The notes under the pieces: generated by a model
Database searches by the model: none
The model's input: the letters and a program-made list of their open reading frames with translations, nothing else
What the model was told of the DNA's origin: nothing
Program-made: the position numbers and the translations under genes
NCBI GenBank assembly: GCA_947585745.1
Contig: CANPXF010000007.1
Location: forward strand, 23,561 to 87,560
Length of the DNA: 64,000 nucleotides
Source of the DNA: an uncultured Clostridia bacterium
GTDB lineage: Bacteria > Bacillota > Clostridia > Oscillospirales > Acutalibacteraceae
Reading direction: 5' to 3'
In this document: piece after piece, positions 33,049 to 43,955 of the stretch
How the letters are laid out: every line of letters starts with the position of its first letter
How positions within the stretch are numbered: the first letter of the stretch is position 1

Positions 33049-34233
33049 TTAATCCTCCCTTGTGTTTATATAGGTGACTTTAAGGTTTTCAAGCGCTCTT
33101 TCAATCATCGGCTCAAATCCGCCGAGCTTTTCGGCGTCTATTACCCTTTCAAGTACGGGTTTTGTGCGGGGATGTTTAGGAGTAAAAACAGTACAGCAAT
33201 CCTCATACGGCTCTATTGAGGTTTCAAAGGTGTCGATGTCATAAGAAATATCTATGATTTCCTGTTTGTCCATTCCGATAAGCGGTCTGAACACGGGCAG
33301 GTCGGTTGCATTGTCCGTGCAGGCGAGCGCGTGGATTGTCTGGCTCGCCACCTGACCTAAGCTTTCGCCTGTTATAAGCGCCAGGCAACCCTTGTCACGC
33401 GCAATTCTTTCGGAAATTTTCATCATCAGCCTGCGCATAATAAGGGTGAAATACTCCTCGGGACATTTTTTGCGGATTGTTTCCTGAATTTCTGTAAACG
33501 GAACCGTATACATATTCATATCTCCGCTGTAAAGAGCGACCTTTTTAAGAAGCTTTACCACCTTTTGTTCGGCGCGCTCGCTTGTGTACGGCGGGCTCGC
33601 AAAGTGAATCGCGGTAAGACGTATTCCCCTCTTTGCCATCATATACGCCGCGACGGGAGAGTCAATTCCCCCGCTTATAAGAATCGCCGCGTTTCCGCCC
33701 GTTCCCACGGGGATTCCGCCCGCGCCCTTGAGCGCTTTTCCGCGTACGTACGCGTTAAAATCCCGAACCTCGACGTTTACAACAAGGTCGGGGTTATGAA
33801 CGTCAACCTTCAGATGCGGAAACGCCCTGAGTATTTCAGCGCCTGTTTCACGCGCGATTTCAGGACTTTTATACGGAAATTTTTTATCGCTTCTTTTTGC
33901 CTCGACCTTGAAGGTTTTTATATTTTTAAGCTCTTTCTCAAGATATTTCGGGGCGGTTTCAAGTATTGATTCCAAGGTTTTTTCCGGGCAAATCGCGGCT
34001 CTTGAATATGTAACTATTCCGAAAATTTTTCTGACGTGCTCGCAAACCTCGTCGAGGTCGATAAAATCGTCAAGCGGAATAATCGAGATTGCGGACTGCG
34101 CCGACTTTATCTCAAATTTTCCCATATGGCGCAGAACTTTCTTGATATTTTTAATAAGCTTATCCTCAAACTGTCTGCGGTTTAATCCTTTGAGTACAAT
34201 TTCGCCGACCTTAACAAGTATAATTTCTTTCAT
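33049..34233 (-). CDS. thiI: tRNA 4-thiouridine synthetase ThiI
   Basis: ThiI makes 4-thiouridine at position 8 of tRNA and can feed sulfur to thiamine synthesis. The 394-residue protein has an N-terminal ferredoxin-like/THUMP region (about 1-165) and the PP-loop ATP site ISGGIDSPVAAYMMAKRG. It has the C-terminal ATP-pyrophosphatase domain and no rhodanese domain. In such short ThiI forms a partner cysteine desulfurase hands over the sulfur; that gene is directly upstream, with a 3-nt gap. Confidence 0.95.
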   Translation of the reverse strand: MKEIILVKVGEIVLKGLNRRQFEDKLIKNIKKVLRHMGKFEIKSAQSAISIIPLDDFIDLDEVCEHVRKIFGIVTYSRAAICPEKTLESILETAPKYLEKELKNIKTFKVEAKRSDKKFPYKSPEIARETGAEILRAFPHLKVDVHNPDLVVNVEVRDFNAYVRGKALKGAGGIPVGTGGNAAILISGGIDSPVAAYMMAKRGIRLTAIHFASPPYTSERAEQKVVKLLKKVALYSGDMNMYTVPFTEIQETIRKKCPEEYFTLIMRRLMMKISERIARDKGCLALITGESLGQVASQTIHALACTDNATDLPVFRPLIGMDKQEIIDISYDIDTFETSIEPYEDCCTVFTPKHPRTKPVLERVIDAEKLGGFEPMIERALENLKVTYINTRED

Positions 34234-34236
34234 ATT

Positions 34237-35373
34237 CTATTTCCTTTTTACAAGTGTATTTATTCCTTTACTAACCGCCTTTACAAGCGCGTCAATATCA
34301 TCCTTTGTATTTTCTCTGCAAAAGCTTATCCGAATTGCGCTGTCGGCGGTTTCGGGAGTTAACCCGACTGCCTTTAAAACGTGGCTCGGTTTTCCCTTTG
34401 CGCAGGCGCTTCCGCTTGAAACATAGATGTCGTTTTGAGCGAGAAAATGGAGCATAGTTTCGCTTCGTATTCCGAGTACGGAAAAATTTATAATATAAGG
34501 CAAAGCATCGTCAGGGGAGTTGATTACAACGCCGTCAATCTCCGAAAGTCTTTTTTCAGCGTAGCAGTTAAGCTCGGTTATATACGCGTAATTTTCAGCA
34601 ATAGCAATATCAATATCTTTTACAGCCTGCGCAAATCCCGCGATTAACGGGAGCGCCTGCGTTCCGGGGCGGAGCTTTTTCTCCTGCTCTCCGCCGAAAA
34701 AAATCGGCTTTATATGCAGATTTTTCTTTACGTAAATTGCGCCTACGCCCTTTGGTGCGTGGATTTTATGTCCGCTTACGCTCGCCAAATCAATCTGCAT
34801 TTTTTTAAGATTAAGCGGAATTTTACAAAAGGCCTGAACACAGTCGCAGTGCAGAAAAGCGGGGCTGTTATTTTCATCAATAATTTTATGAAGTTTTTCT
34901 ACTGGTAACACTGTTCCGAGCTCGTTGTTAACAGCCATAACCGAAACGAGAATTGTATTTTTATCTATCGCGTCTTTAAACATTTCAGCGCTGAAATGTC
35001 CGTTCTTATCGGGCTTTATATAAACGACCTCAAAGCCTCTTTCCTCAAGATTTTTTACAGATTCAAAAACCGAGCTGTGCTCAACAGCAGTCGTTACAAT
35101 TTTATTTCCGCGCCGTTTAAGCCTCTCCGCCACCGAGAATACAGCGAGGTTGTTCGCCTCCGTGCCTCCGCTTGTAAAATATATTTCGTCTTCGCTCACA
35201 CCTAAGGCATTCGCGAGGGTTTTTCTCGCGCCTATCAGCTCGCCCTCCGCTTTTATTCCCATTGTGTGCAGAGAGCTGGGGTTGCCGTAATTCTCAGTCA
35301 TAAGCTCAACGACTTTCCTTGAAACCGTTTCGCTTACTTTAGTTGTGGCGCTGTTATCCAAATAGTGTTCCAA
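34237..35373 (-). CDS. Cysteine desulfurase (NifS/IscS-like), ThiI partner
   Basis: This 378-residue class V aminotransferase-fold enzyme releases sulfur from cysteine. It opens YLDNSATTKVSE and shows FTSGGTEANNLAV. The PLP lysine is in SVSGHKIHAPKGVGAIY, and the catalytic Cys loop is YVSSGSACAKGKPSHVLKA. The start is TTG at 35373 behind AAGGTGA. Pairing with thiI mirrors the dedicated NifZ-ThiI pair of Bacillus, so tRNA thiolation is the likely role rather than general Fe-S assembly. Confidence 0.93.
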   Translation of the reverse strand: MEHYLDNSATTKVSETVSRKVVELMTENYGNPSSLHTMGIKAEGELIGARKTLANALGVSEDEIYFTSGGTEANNLAVFSVAERLKRRGNKIVTTAVEHSSVFESVKNLEERGFEVVYIKPDKNGHFSAEMFKDAIDKNTILVSVMAVNNELGTVLPVEKLHKIIDENNSPAFLHCDCVQAFCKIPLNLKKMQIDLASVSGHKIHAPKGVGAIYVKKNLHIKPIFFGGEQEKKLRPGTQALPLIAGFAQAVKDIDIAIAENYAYITELNCYAEKRLSEIDGVVINSPDDALPYIINFSVLGIRSETMLHFLAQNDIYVSSGSACAKGKPSHVLKAVGLTPETADSAIRISFCRENTKDDIDALVKAVSKGINTLVKRK

Positions 35374-35492
35374 ACCTGTTTCACCTTTAACCTCATACTT
35401 TTACATACCTAAAATGATTATACAATATATATAAAGAAAAATAAATAGGTTATTTTAAAAAAATTTGGCAAAAATATATTGGGTGATGTAAA

Positions 35493-35933
35493 TTGATTAA
35501 CAAAAAACAGTATTCAAGTATAGTAAAGAAAAATTCCCCGAAAAGTAAAACTCCGCTGAACTGTCTGAAAGCTTTTTTGGTTGGAGGAGCGATATGCGCT
35601 ATAGGCCAGGGGATTTTAAATCTTTATCTTTATCTTAAAATCCCCGAGGAGCAGGCAAAAACCTTGTGTTCATCAACGCTGATTTTCCTCGGAATACTCT
35701 TTACGGCGCTTCACGTTTACGACAAACTCGCAAAACACGCGGGCGCGGGTACTCTCGTTCCGATAACAGGCTTTGCAAATTCTATGTCGTCTCCCGCGAT
35801 TGAATTTAAATGTGAGGGACTTGTTACAGGTTTAGGCGCGAAAATATTTATAATAAGCGGACCTGTAATCGTTTACGGGGTTTTGACGTCGGCTCTCTAC
35901 GGGGTTTATCTCTATATTATGAGCTTGTTTTGA
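35493..35933 (+). CDS. spoVAC: Stage V sporulation protein AC
   Basis: This 146-residue integral membrane protein has four hydrophobic segments and the SpoVAC pattern CLKAFLVGGAICAIGQGILN, HAGAGTLVPITGFANSMSSPAIEFK and EGLVTGLGAKIFIISGPVIVYG. SpoVAC acts in the forespore inner membrane, in the channel for dipicolinic acid uptake and release. The start is TTG at 35493 behind GGGTGATG. It stands alone: spoVAD and spoVAE do not follow, and the next gene is rpoB. A sigma-G promoter is likely but not clearly visible. Confidence 0.92.
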   Translation: MINKKQYSSIVKKNSPKSKTPLNCLKAFLVGGAICAIGQGILNLYLYLKIPEEQAKTLCSSTLIFLGILFTALHVYDKLAKHAGAGTLVPITGFANSMSSPAIEFKCEGLVTGLGAKIFIISGPVIVYGVLTSALYGVYLYIMSLF

Positions 35934-36109
35934 TTTTAGCGCAACGCTCTGTTGTTAATATGGATTTTTTGTGTATTTTAAGTGAATAAAAAATTATTAA
36001 CAATCTTGCTCCTTGAATTTATAAAACAAAATAAATTATTTAATTAGCACACGCTTCCGAGCGTTCCTTTAAAAATATTGAAAATTTGTAATTATTTGTT
36101 AAAAAAAGC

Positions 36110-36138
36110 TTGACTTTTTGACAGATATGTAATAAAAT
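36110..36138 (+). promoter_or_regulatory. Promoter of rpoBC in the 387-bp gap 35934-36320
   Basis: TTGACT, a 17-nt spacer and TAAAAT. An overlapping alternative, TTGACA-17-TAAACT, lies 9 nt downstream. The leader to rpoB is about 175 nt and has no obvious ribosomal-protein binding hairpin. The rest of the gap holds only a small ACGCT-TCCG-AGCGT hairpin (36051-36064), a weak terminator candidate for spoVAC. Confidence 0.7.
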
Positions 36139-36320
36139 GATAAACTAATTGATAATGGGAATTTTTCCGACTTTTGTCAATTTTATCTTGAAAATAAACA
36201 TTGAATATTACCACAGTATTTTTTATTTGTCAAGTGTAAATTCGGCGATAATTGAAGAATTTTTTATTATCAAGGGAAGAATTGTAAAAAACCGTAATTT
36301 TTAAAGGAGTTGATACGCCT

Positions 36321-39300
36321 ATGGTTAATGTAAAACCCGTACAGATAGGTAAAACCGAACGTATGAGTTTCGCAAAAATCGATGAAGTTATCGATATGCC
36401 TAACCTTATCGAGGTGCAGACGAAGTCCTATAATTGGTTTTTGGAGGAAGGTCTGAAGGAAGTTTTCAGGGACGTTTCAGGCATAACCGATTACACGGGC
36501 AATTTCGTACTTGATTTTCTCGATTACGAGGTAGACCTCGATAACCCCAACTACAGCGTTATTGAGTGTAAGGAGCGTGACGCTACATATTCGGCGCCGC
36601 TTCGTGTACGAGCAAGGCTTTTAAACAAGGAAACAGGCGAAATTAAGGAAAACAACGTGTTTATGGGCGATTTACCGCTTATGACGGACAGCGGAACGTT
36701 CGTAATCAACGGCGCGGAGCGCGTTATTGTTTCTCAGCTTGTCCGTTCTCCCGGCGTGTACTATAAAATGGAGCACGACAAAACGGGTAAAGAGCTTTTC
36801 TCATCGACAGTTATACCGAACCGAGGCGCGTGGCTTGAATACGAAAACGATGTAAACGACGTTTTCTATGTTCACATTGATAAAAACCGCAAGGTTCCCA
36901 TCACCACATTTATCCGCGCTTTAGGTCTTGGAACCGACGCAGAAATTCTCGATTATTTCGGCGACGATGCGCGCATTAAGGCTACAATCGAAAAGGATAC
37001 CACCAAGAGCGTAGAGGAAGGTCTGCTGGAGGTTTACAAAAAGCTCCGCCCCTCCGAACCCTCAATTATCGAAAGCGCACAGCTTCATATTAACAACCTT
37101 TTCTTTGACCCGCATCGTTACGATATGTCAAGAGTGGGCCGTTACAAATACAATAAAAAGCTCGGCATCTCAAACAGACTTTCAGGCAGAATTTTAGCCG
37201 AGCCGGTTGCGGACCCGCGTACGGGCGAGGTTTTGGCTCAAAGAGATGAAACGGTAAGCCGTGAGCTCGCGGTTAAAATAGAAAACGCGGGCGTTAAGGT
37301 TGTCTATGTCAGAGTACCCGAAAGAGATAACAAGACAGTTAAAATTATTTCAAACGGTATGGTTGACATCAGCGGTTACGTTGACTTTGACGCTAAGGCT
37401 GAATGCGGAATCAACGAGAATGTTGTATTTGATATTCTCTGCGATATTCTCGACAACGCCGAAAACGAGGAACAGCTAAAAGAGACTCTGCGTGAAAGAA
37501 AAGCAGAGCTTATTCCCAATAATATTACGGTTGATGATATATTTGCTTCTATAAACTATATGAACTGTCTTGCTGAGGGCGTGGGAAACACCGATGATAT
37601 TGACCATCTCGGCAACCGCCGTATCCGTTGCGTCGGCGAGCTTTTGCAAAATCAGTTCAGAATCGGTTTCAGCCGTCTTGACAGAGTTATCCACGAGAGA
37701 ATGACTCTCCAAAATCAGGACGCCGAAACAATGACTCCCAATACACTTATCAATATAAGACCCGTAACCGCGGCTATAAGAGAATTTTTCGGCTCCTCCC
37801 CTCTGTCGCAGTTTATGGACCAGAATAACCCGCTTGCGGAGCTTACCCACAAGCGCAGACTTTCAGCTTTAGGTCCCGGCGGACTATCACGTGACCGCGC
37901 AGGATTTGAGGTTCGAGACGTTCACTACACACACTACGGACGTATGTGTCCTATCGAAACCCCTGAAGGACCTAACATCGGCCTTATCTCTTATCTCGCG
38001 ACATTCGCCAAGATTAACGAATACGGCTTTATCGAGGCTCCGTTCAGAAAAATCGACAAGGAAACAGGAATTGTAACCGATGAGGTTGTATATATGACAG
38101 CCGACCAGGAGGATGATTTCGCCGTAGCGCAGGCAAACGAACCGCTTGACGAAAACGGACGCTTTGTGCATAAGAGAGTAGTCGGCAGATACCGTGACGG
38201 TTTCGTTGAATATTCTCCCGACCGATTTGACTTTATGGACGTATCTCCCCGAATGGTTGTATCCGCCGCTACGTCAATGATTCCGTTCCTTGAAAACGAC
38301 GACGCGAACCGCGCACTGATGGGTTCTAATATGCAGCGTCAGGCTGTTCCGCTTATGATTACCGAATCCCCGATAGTTGGTACGGGTATGGAATACCGTA
38401 CAGGTACCGACTCCGGAGTATGCGTGCTTGCTGAGGGCGATGGAGTTGTCACGGGCGTAGACGCTAACAACGTACGCGTTATGTACGACAACGGCTCAGT
38501 TAAGGACTATCAGGTAATTAAATTTTTAAGAAGCAACCAGGGAACCTGTATCAATCAAATTCCCGTAGTTGAAAAAGGCGACCGCGTTAAAAAGGGAGAT
38601 GTCCTTGTTGACGGTCCCGCAACAAAAAACGGTGAAATAGCGCTCGGTAAAAACGCTCTTATCGGATTTATGACCTGGGAGGGTTATAACTACGAGGACG
38701 CTGTTCTTATCAGCGAAAAAATAGTCAGAGAAGATGTATATACATCTATCCACATTAACGAATACAACACCGAGGCAAGAGATACAAAGCTCGGCCCCGA
38801 GGAAATTACGAGAGATATTCCGAATGTCGGCGACGATATGCTTAAAGACCTCGATGAGAACGGTATTATTCATATCGGCGCGGAGGTAAGCGCGGGCGAT
38901 ATTCTTGTCGGCAAGGTAACTCCTAAGGGAGAAACCGAGCTTACCGCCGAGGAAAGACTTTTGAGAGCCATTTTCGGTGAAAAGGCAAGAGAGGTACGAG
39001 ATACTTCTCTCAGAGTGCCTCACGGCGAAAACGGTATTGTAGTTGACGTCAAGGTATTCACGCGCGAGGACGCGCGCAACGAGCTTCAGCCGGGCGTAAA
39101 CAAGGTAGTGAGAGTTTATCTCGCTCAAAAGAGAAAGATAAGCGTCGGCGATAAAATGGCGGGACGTCACGGTAACAAGGGCGTAGTTTCAAGAATTTTA
39201 CCTGTAGAGGATATGCCTTTCCTACCCGACGGCACTCCGCTCGACATTGTGCTTAACCCCCTCGGCGTACCATCCCGTATGAACATCGGCCAGGTGCTTG

Positions 39301-40121
39301 AGGTTCATCTCGGATACGCGGCAAAGGCGCTCGGATGGAAGATTCAGACTCCTGTATTTGACGGAGCTCACGAGCAGGATATTTTTGAAGCGTTTAATAT
39401 GATGCGTGAGAAGGACGATTATCCCGACATATCGGGTGTAACGGGTATCGACTTCGGAGAGTGTATCCGACAAAACGGCATCTCAATGGAAGGCAAAACA
39501 ATGCTCAAGGACGGACGCACCGGCGAGTATTTTGATAATCCCGTAACCGTAGGTTATATGTATTACCTAAAACTCCACCATCTTGTTGATGATAAGATTC
39601 ACGCCCGTTCAACCGGACCGTACTCGCTTGTTACTCAACAGCCGCTCGGCGGTAAAGCGCAGTTCGGCGGACAGCGTTTCGGTGAGATGGAAGTTTGGGC
39701 GCTCGAGGCTTACGGCGCGGCGTACACTCTTATGGAAATTCTCACGGTTAAATCCGACGACGTTGTAGGACGAGTTAAAACCTATGAGGCTATCGTTAAG
39801 GGACAGAACATTCCGGCGCCGGGTATCCCCGAATCGTTTAAGGTTCTTATTAAAGAGCTCCAGTCGCTCTCGCTTGACGTTCGTGTTATAAACCGCGACG
39901 GAGAAGAGATTGACCTTAAACAGCATTTTGAGGAGGACGACGATTTACCCGTTGATAACTCGAATTTTGATGAAAAGAACGTTATGACGTCAACCTCTAT
40001 GGAAAGCTTTACGCTTGACGAGGACAGCAATAACGATGAAAATATGTTTGACGACCAGTCACTTATCGACGAATCGGGCGATGATTTTGTTGATTTTGAC
40101 GGCGGCAGTGACGAGTTTTAA
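36321..40121 (+). CDS. rpoB: DNA-directed RNA polymerase beta subunit
   Basis: This is the 1266-residue beta subunit. The rifampicin pocket reads [21 protein letters not shown], then LSALGPGGL, with the residues of sensitive enzymes in place (the D, H and S positions equivalent to E. coli 516, 526 and 531). [19 protein letters not shown] and the C-terminal [21 protein letters not shown] blocks are typical. The last 80 residues form a long acidic tail (EEDDDLP to DGGSDEF). AAGGAG precedes the ATG. rplJL are not upstream. Confidence 0.98.
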   Translation: MVNVKPVQIGKTERMSFAKIDEVIDMPNLIEVQTKSYNWFLEEGLKEVFRDVSGITDYTGNFVLDFLDYEVDLDNPNYSVIECKERDATYSAPLRVRARLLNKETGEIKENNVFMGDLPLMTDSGTFVINGAERVIVSQLVRSPGVYYKMEHDKTGKELFSSTVIPNRGAWLEYENDVNDVFYVHIDKNRKVPITTFIRALGLGTDAEILDYFGDDARIKATIEKDTTKSVEEGLLEVYKKLRPSEPSIIESAQLHINNLFFDPHRYDMSRVGRYKYNKKLGISNRLSGRILAEPVADPRTGEVLAQRDETVSRELAVKIENAGVKVVYVRVPERDNKTVKIISNGMVDISGYVDFDAKAECGINENVVFDILCDILDNAENEEQLKETLRERKAELIPNNITVDDIFASINYMNCLAEGVGNTDDIDHLGNRRIRCVGELLQNQFRIGFSRLDRVIHERMTLQNQDAETMTPNTLINIRPVTAAIREFFGSSPLSQFMDQNNPLAELTHKRRLSALGPGGLSRDRAGFEVRDVHYTHYGRMCPIETPEGPNIGLISYLATFAKINEYGFIEAPFRKIDKETGIVTDEVVYMTADQEDDFAVAQANEPLDENGRFVHKRVVGRYRDGFVEYSPDRFDFMDVSPRMVVSAATSMIPFLENDDANRALMGSNMQRQAVPLMITESPIVGTGMEYRTGTDSGVCVLAEGDGVVTGVDANNVRVMYDNGSVKDYQVIKFLRSNQGTCINQIPVVEKGDRVKKGDVLVDGPATKNGEIALGKNALIGFMTWEGYNYEDAVLISEKIVREDVYTSIHINEYNTEARDTKLGPEEITRDIPNVGDDMLKDLDENGIIHIGAEVSAGDILVGKVTPKGETELTAEERLLRAIFGEKAREVRDTSLRVPHGENGIVVDVKVFTREDARNELQPGVNKVVRVYLAQKRKISVGDKMAGRHGNKGVVSRILPVEDMPFLPDGTPLDIVLNPLGVPSRMNIGQVLEVHLGYAAKALGWKIQTPVFDGAHEQDIFEAFNMMREKDDYPDISGVTGIDFGECIRQNGISMEGKTMLKDGRTGEYFDNPVTVGYMYYLKLHHLVDDKIHARSTGPYSLVTQQPLGGKAQFGGQRFGEMEVWALEAYGAAYTLMEILTVKSDDVVGRVKTYEAIVKGQNIPAPGIPESFKVLIKELQSLSLDVRVINRDGEEIDLKQHFEEDDDLPVDNSNFDEKNVMTSTSMESFTLDEDSNNDENMFDDQSLIDESGDDFVDFDGGSDEF

Positions 40122-40135
40122 TAAGGAGGAGCAAA

Positions 40136-43100
40136 ATGGAAAATAATGTTTTTGATTCAATAAAAATTAATCTCGCTTCTCCCGAGCAGATTTTATCCTG
40201 GTCTTACGGCGAGGTTAAAAAGCCCGAGACTATTAACTACAGAACCTTAAAGCCAGAACGCGACGGCTTATTCTGCGAGCGTATTTTCGGACCTACCAAG
40301 GACTGGGAATGTCATTGCGGAAAGTATAAAAGAATCAGATATAAGGGCAAAATCTGCGACCGATGCGGAGTTGAGGTAACGCGCGCAAAGGTAAGACGCG
40401 AGCGTATGGGACATATACACCTCGCCGCGCCTGTATCGCACATCTGGTATTTTAAGGGCACACCGTCAAGAATCGCGCTTATTCTCGATATTTCCCCGAG
40501 AAATCTTGAACGCGTGCTGTATTTCCAAAGCTATATCGTAACCGACCCCGGCGACTGCCGTGAGCTTGAAAAGCTTCAATGTCTGTCCGAAACCGAGTAT
40601 ATGGATATGCGGGAAAAATACGAGGACGACTTTAAGGCGGGAATGGGAGCGGAAACAATCCTTGAGCTTTTAAAGGAAATTGACCTTGACGAGCAGGCGG
40701 AAACAGTAAGAGAAGAACTCGAAACAGCTACAGGTCAGAAACAAGGCAGACTGATTAAAAAGCTTGATGTAATCGAAAGCTTCAGAAGCTCAGGAAACCG
40801 CCCCGAGTGGATGATTTTGACCGAGGTTCCCGTAATTCCGCCCGATATAAGACCAATGGTACAGCTTGACGGCGGACGTTTTGCGACTTCAGATTTAAAC
40901 GACCTTTACCGACGTGTAATAAACCGTAACAACCGTCTTGCAAAGCTTATTGAGTTAAACGCTCCCGACATCATTATCCGAAACGAAAAGCGTATGTTAC
41001 AGGAGGCTGTTGACGCTCTTATTGATAACGGCAGACGAGGAAGACCCGTAACAGGTCCCAACGGACGCGCGCTCAAATCACTTTCCGATATGCTGAAGGG
41101 TAAGCAGGGACGTTTCCGTCAGAATCTTCTCGGAAAACGTGTCGACTATTCGGGCCGTTCGGTTATCGTAGTCGGACCTGAACTTAAAATGTACCAGTGC
41201 GGTCTTCCAAAGGAAATGGCGCTTGAGCTGTTTAAGCCTTTCGTTATGAAACGTCTTGTTGAAACGAAAGAGGTTATAAATATTAAGGCCGCCCGCAAAG
41301 CGGTTGAACGCGCTAAGCCCGAGGTTTGGGACGCTTTGGAGGTTGTAATTAAGGGTCACCCCGTACTTTTAAACCGCGCGCCCACTCTTCACCGCCTCGG
41401 TATTCAAGCGTTTGAACCCGTACTCGTAGAGGGCAGAGCGATTAAACTGCATCCGCTCTCCTGTACAGCGTATAACGCCGACTTTGACGGCGACCAGATG
41501 GCTGTCCACGTTCCGCTTTCAGCGGAGGCGCAGGCAGAGGCGAGATTCCTTATGCTCGCCGCAGGAAACCTGCTTAAACCTTCCGACGGCCAGCCTGTAA
41601 CAGTACCTACTCAGGATATGATTCTTGGCTCCTACTACCTTACGCTCGATAAGGACGGAGAACCCGGAGAAGGAAAAATATTCCGTGACGTTGACGAAGC
41701 TATGATGGCTTATCAGACAGGAGTTATCAAGCTTCATTCAAAAATAAAAGTCCGCCGTACTATTGAAACGGACGGCGAGATAAAGTCTGCTTTAGTAGAC
41801 ACCACAATGGGTAAAATAATCTTCAATAACCCGATTCCGCAGGATTTAGGTCTTATTGACCGTTCAATCCCCGAAAACAAGTTTAAGTTTGAGGTTGACT
41901 TCCTTGTAGATAAGGGCGGATTAAAGAAGATTATAGACGCCTGCATCGAAAAGCACGGCACTCAGATTACATCTGTAGTTCTCGATAACATTAAGGCGCA
42001 GGGCTATAAATATTCGACAATCGGCGCAATTACCGTAGCGGTTTGCGACGCGACCATTCCGCCTGCCAAGGGCGAAATTATTGCTGACGCGGAGGCTAAG
42101 GTAGACGCAATCAGCGAGGAATATATGCTCGGTCTTCGTTCCGACGAGGAGCGTTATGCAGATGTTCTGAAAATTTGGGAAAAGGCTACAGATGACGTAA
42201 CCGCTAAGCTCCAGGAAGGACTTGACCGTTATAACCCGATTTATATGATGGCGGATTCAGGAGCCCGCGGTAGTATGAGCCAGATTCGTCAGCTCGCAGG
42301 TATGCGCGGACTTATCGCCAACACCTCGGGTAAAACAATCGAAATTCCTATCAGAGCTAACTACCGTGAAGGTCTTAATATCTTGGAGTACTTTATTTCT
42401 TCCAGAGGCGCGCGTAAAGGTCTTGCCGATACTGCGCTTCGTACCGCCGACTCGGGTTACCTGACGCGTAGGCTTGTCGACGTATCGCAGGAGGTCATCA
42501 TTCACGAGGAGGACTGCGGAACTAAGGAAGGCTTAGAGGTATTTGATATTGTCAGCGAAGGCAACGTTATCGAGGACCTCCACGAGCGTTTAATCGGCAG
42601 ATACCTCATCGACGATTTCTGCGACGAGAACGGAAACACCCTCGTAAGCAAAGACGTTATGATGGGAGATGAAGAGGCGAATATAATTATTAAAAGCGGT
42701 GCAGAGAGCGTTAAAATCCGCTCCGTACTCGGTTGTTGCGCACGACACGGCGTATGCCGTAAGTGCTACGGCTCCAACCTCGCTAACCGCCATCCCGTCA
42801 CAGTCGGAGAGGCTGTCGGAATTATTGCGGCGCAGTCAATCGGCGAGCCCGGTACACAGCTTACAATGAGAACGTTCCACACGGGCGGTGTCGCGTCAGC
42901 GGAGGATATTACACAAGGTCTTCCCCGTGTTGAGGAGCTTTTTGAAGCGCGCAAGCCCAAGAGCCTCGCTATGATTAGTGAAATTGAGGGCGATGTCCGC
43001 TTTGAGGAGAGAAAGAACGCAAACCACGCCGTTATCTACAACAAAGAAACAGGCGAGGAACGCGCTTATCTCATTCCGTTCGGATTCCGCGTAAAGGTCG

Positions 43101-43681
43101 AGGAAGGACAGCATATCCAAAAGGGCGACAAGATTACCGACGGCGCGGTCAATCCGCACGATGTGCTCGCTATCCTCGGTACGAACGCTGTTCAGGATTA
43201 TCTTATTTCCGAAGTACAGTCTACCTACCGCCTGCAGGGTGTTGATATTAACGATAAGCATATCGAAGTTATCGTTCGTCAAATGCTTAAAAAGGTTCGT
43301 CTTGACGACGCGGGAGATACCGAACTTATTGCAGGTCAATCCTACGACAAGACCGCTGTTCTCTCCGCTAACGAGAAGATTAAAAAGCGTATCGCTAACG
43401 GTGAGGAAGGACTTAAAGAGGCAACATGGACGCAAATGCTCCTCGGTATTACCAAGGCGGCTTTAGCTACCGACAGCTTTATGTCCGCGGCTTCGTTCCA
43501 GGAAACAACCCGTGTACTCACAGACGCCGCCATTAAGGGTAAGGTTGACCACCTTATGGGACTCAAAGAAAACGTTATTATCGGTAAGCTTATCCCTGCC
43601 GGTACAGGTATGCGACGTTATAACGAAGTTGAGCTTGACGTCAACCAGACCGAAACGACGGAAACGGATTTGGAAATCTAA
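40136..43681 (+). CDS. rpoC: DNA-directed RNA polymerase beta' subunit
   Basis: This is the 1181-residue beta' subunit, of normal Firmicute length. The N-terminal zinc site [20 protein letters not shown], the catalytic [12 protein letters not shown] with its three Mg-binding Asp, the second zinc site ([15 protein letters not shown]) and the C-terminal [21 protein letters not shown] are all intact. It lies 14 nt after rpoB with an AAGGAGGAG site. Confidence 0.98.
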   Translation: MENNVFDSIKINLASPEQILSWSYGEVKKPETINYRTLKPERDGLFCERIFGPTKDWECHCGKYKRIRYKGKICDRCGVEVTRAKVRRERMGHIHLAAPVSHIWYFKGTPSRIALILDISPRNLERVLYFQSYIVTDPGDCRELEKLQCLSETEYMDMREKYEDDFKAGMGAETILELLKEIDLDEQAETVREELETATGQKQGRLIKKLDVIESFRSSGNRPEWMILTEVPVIPPDIRPMVQLDGGRFATSDLNDLYRRVINRNNRLAKLIELNAPDIIIRNEKRMLQEAVDALIDNGRRGRPVTGPNGRALKSLSDMLKGKQGRFRQNLLGKRVDYSGRSVIVVGPELKMYQCGLPKEMALELFKPFVMKRLVETKEVINIKAARKAVERAKPEVWDALEVVIKGHPVLLNRAPTLHRLGIQAFEPVLVEGRAIKLHPLSCTAYNADFDGDQMAVHVPLSAEAQAEARFLMLAAGNLLKPSDGQPVTVPTQDMILGSYYLTLDKDGEPGEGKIFRDVDEAMMAYQTGVIKLHSKIKVRRTIETDGEIKSALVDTTMGKIIFNNPIPQDLGLIDRSIPENKFKFEVDFLVDKGGLKKIIDACIEKHGTQITSVVLDNIKAQGYKYSTIGAITVAVCDATIPPAKGEIIADAEAKVDAISEEYMLGLRSDEERYADVLKIWEKATDDVTAKLQEGLDRYNPIYMMADSGARGSMSQIRQLAGMRGLIANTSGKTIEIPIRANYREGLNILEYFISSRGARKGLADTALRTADSGYLTRRLVDVSQEVIIHEEDCGTKEGLEVFDIVSEGNVIEDLHERLIGRYLIDDFCDENGNTLVSKDVMMGDEEANIIIKSGAESVKIRSVLGCCARHGVCRKCYGSNLANRHPVTVGEAVGIIAAQSIGEPGTQLTMRTFHTGGVASAEDITQGLPRVEELFEARKPKSLAMISEIEGDVRFEERKNANHAVIYNKETGEERAYLIPFGFRVKVEEGQHIQKGDKITDGAVNPHDVLAILGTNAVQDYLISEVQSTYRLQGVDINDKHIEVIVRQMLKKVRLDDAGDTELIAGQSYDKTAVLSANEKIKKRIANGEEGLKEATWTQMLLGITKAALATDSFMSAASFQETTRVLTDAAIKGKVDHLMGLKENVIIGKLIPAGTGMRRYNEVELDVNQTETTETDLEI

Positions 43682-43709
43682 AAACCAAAGAGTAACTTCA
43701 CCAAACTAA

Positions 43710-43743
43710 CAGACAACGTATTTTTACGTTGTCTGTTTTTTAT
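43710..43743 (+). terminator. Terminator of rpoBC
   Basis: CAGACAACGTA-TTTT-TACGTTGTCTG is followed by TTTTTT. Confidence 0.92.
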
Positions 43744-43792
43744 GGAAATTTAACCTTTTGTTATGTTTTAGTCCGCATTTTTAAATCAGAGT

Positions 43793-43831
43793 GTCCGCAT
43801 AGGTGATTTATCACTTGCGCGGACTTTTTTA
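43793..43831 (+). terminator. Second terminator downstream of rpoC
   Basis: GTCCGC-AT-AGGTGA-TTTA-TCACTT-GC-GCGGAC is followed by TTTTTT. No gene lies between it and the first terminator. GTCCGCAT is also repeated directly at 43771-43778. It insulates the pullulanase from rpoBC read-through. Confidence 0.8.
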
Positions 43832-43864
43832 ATTGTAATTTTCCACATAAACGGCTTTGCTATT

Positions 43865-43910
43865 TTGACTATTATGTCAATAGAATTTGACTTTCCTTTT
43901 ATGTTATCAT
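43865..43910 (+). promoter_or_regulatory. Pullulanase promoter with CTATT-N5-AATAG operator
   Basis: CTATTATGTCAATAG (43869-43883) is followed 21 nt later by the -10 box TATCAT (43905-43910). A surrounding TTGAC/GTCAA inverted repeat overlaps it. About 40 bp around this site, including an upstream CATAAAC, are shared with the scaffoldin promoter at 46844-46889. Confidence 0.7.
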
Positions 43911-43955
43911 TTATATATATGTAAAACATAAATGAAGTTTTGAAAGGACGATTTT

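Noticed and set aside
38526..39170. Minus-strand ORF of 214 aa inside rpoB
   Set aside because: Antisense frame to a highly conserved gene; no start signals.
43743..43792. A small gene or RNA between the two terminators after rpoC
   Set aside because: ATG GAA ATT is followed at once by a stop, and no promoter is visible; simply tandem terminators.
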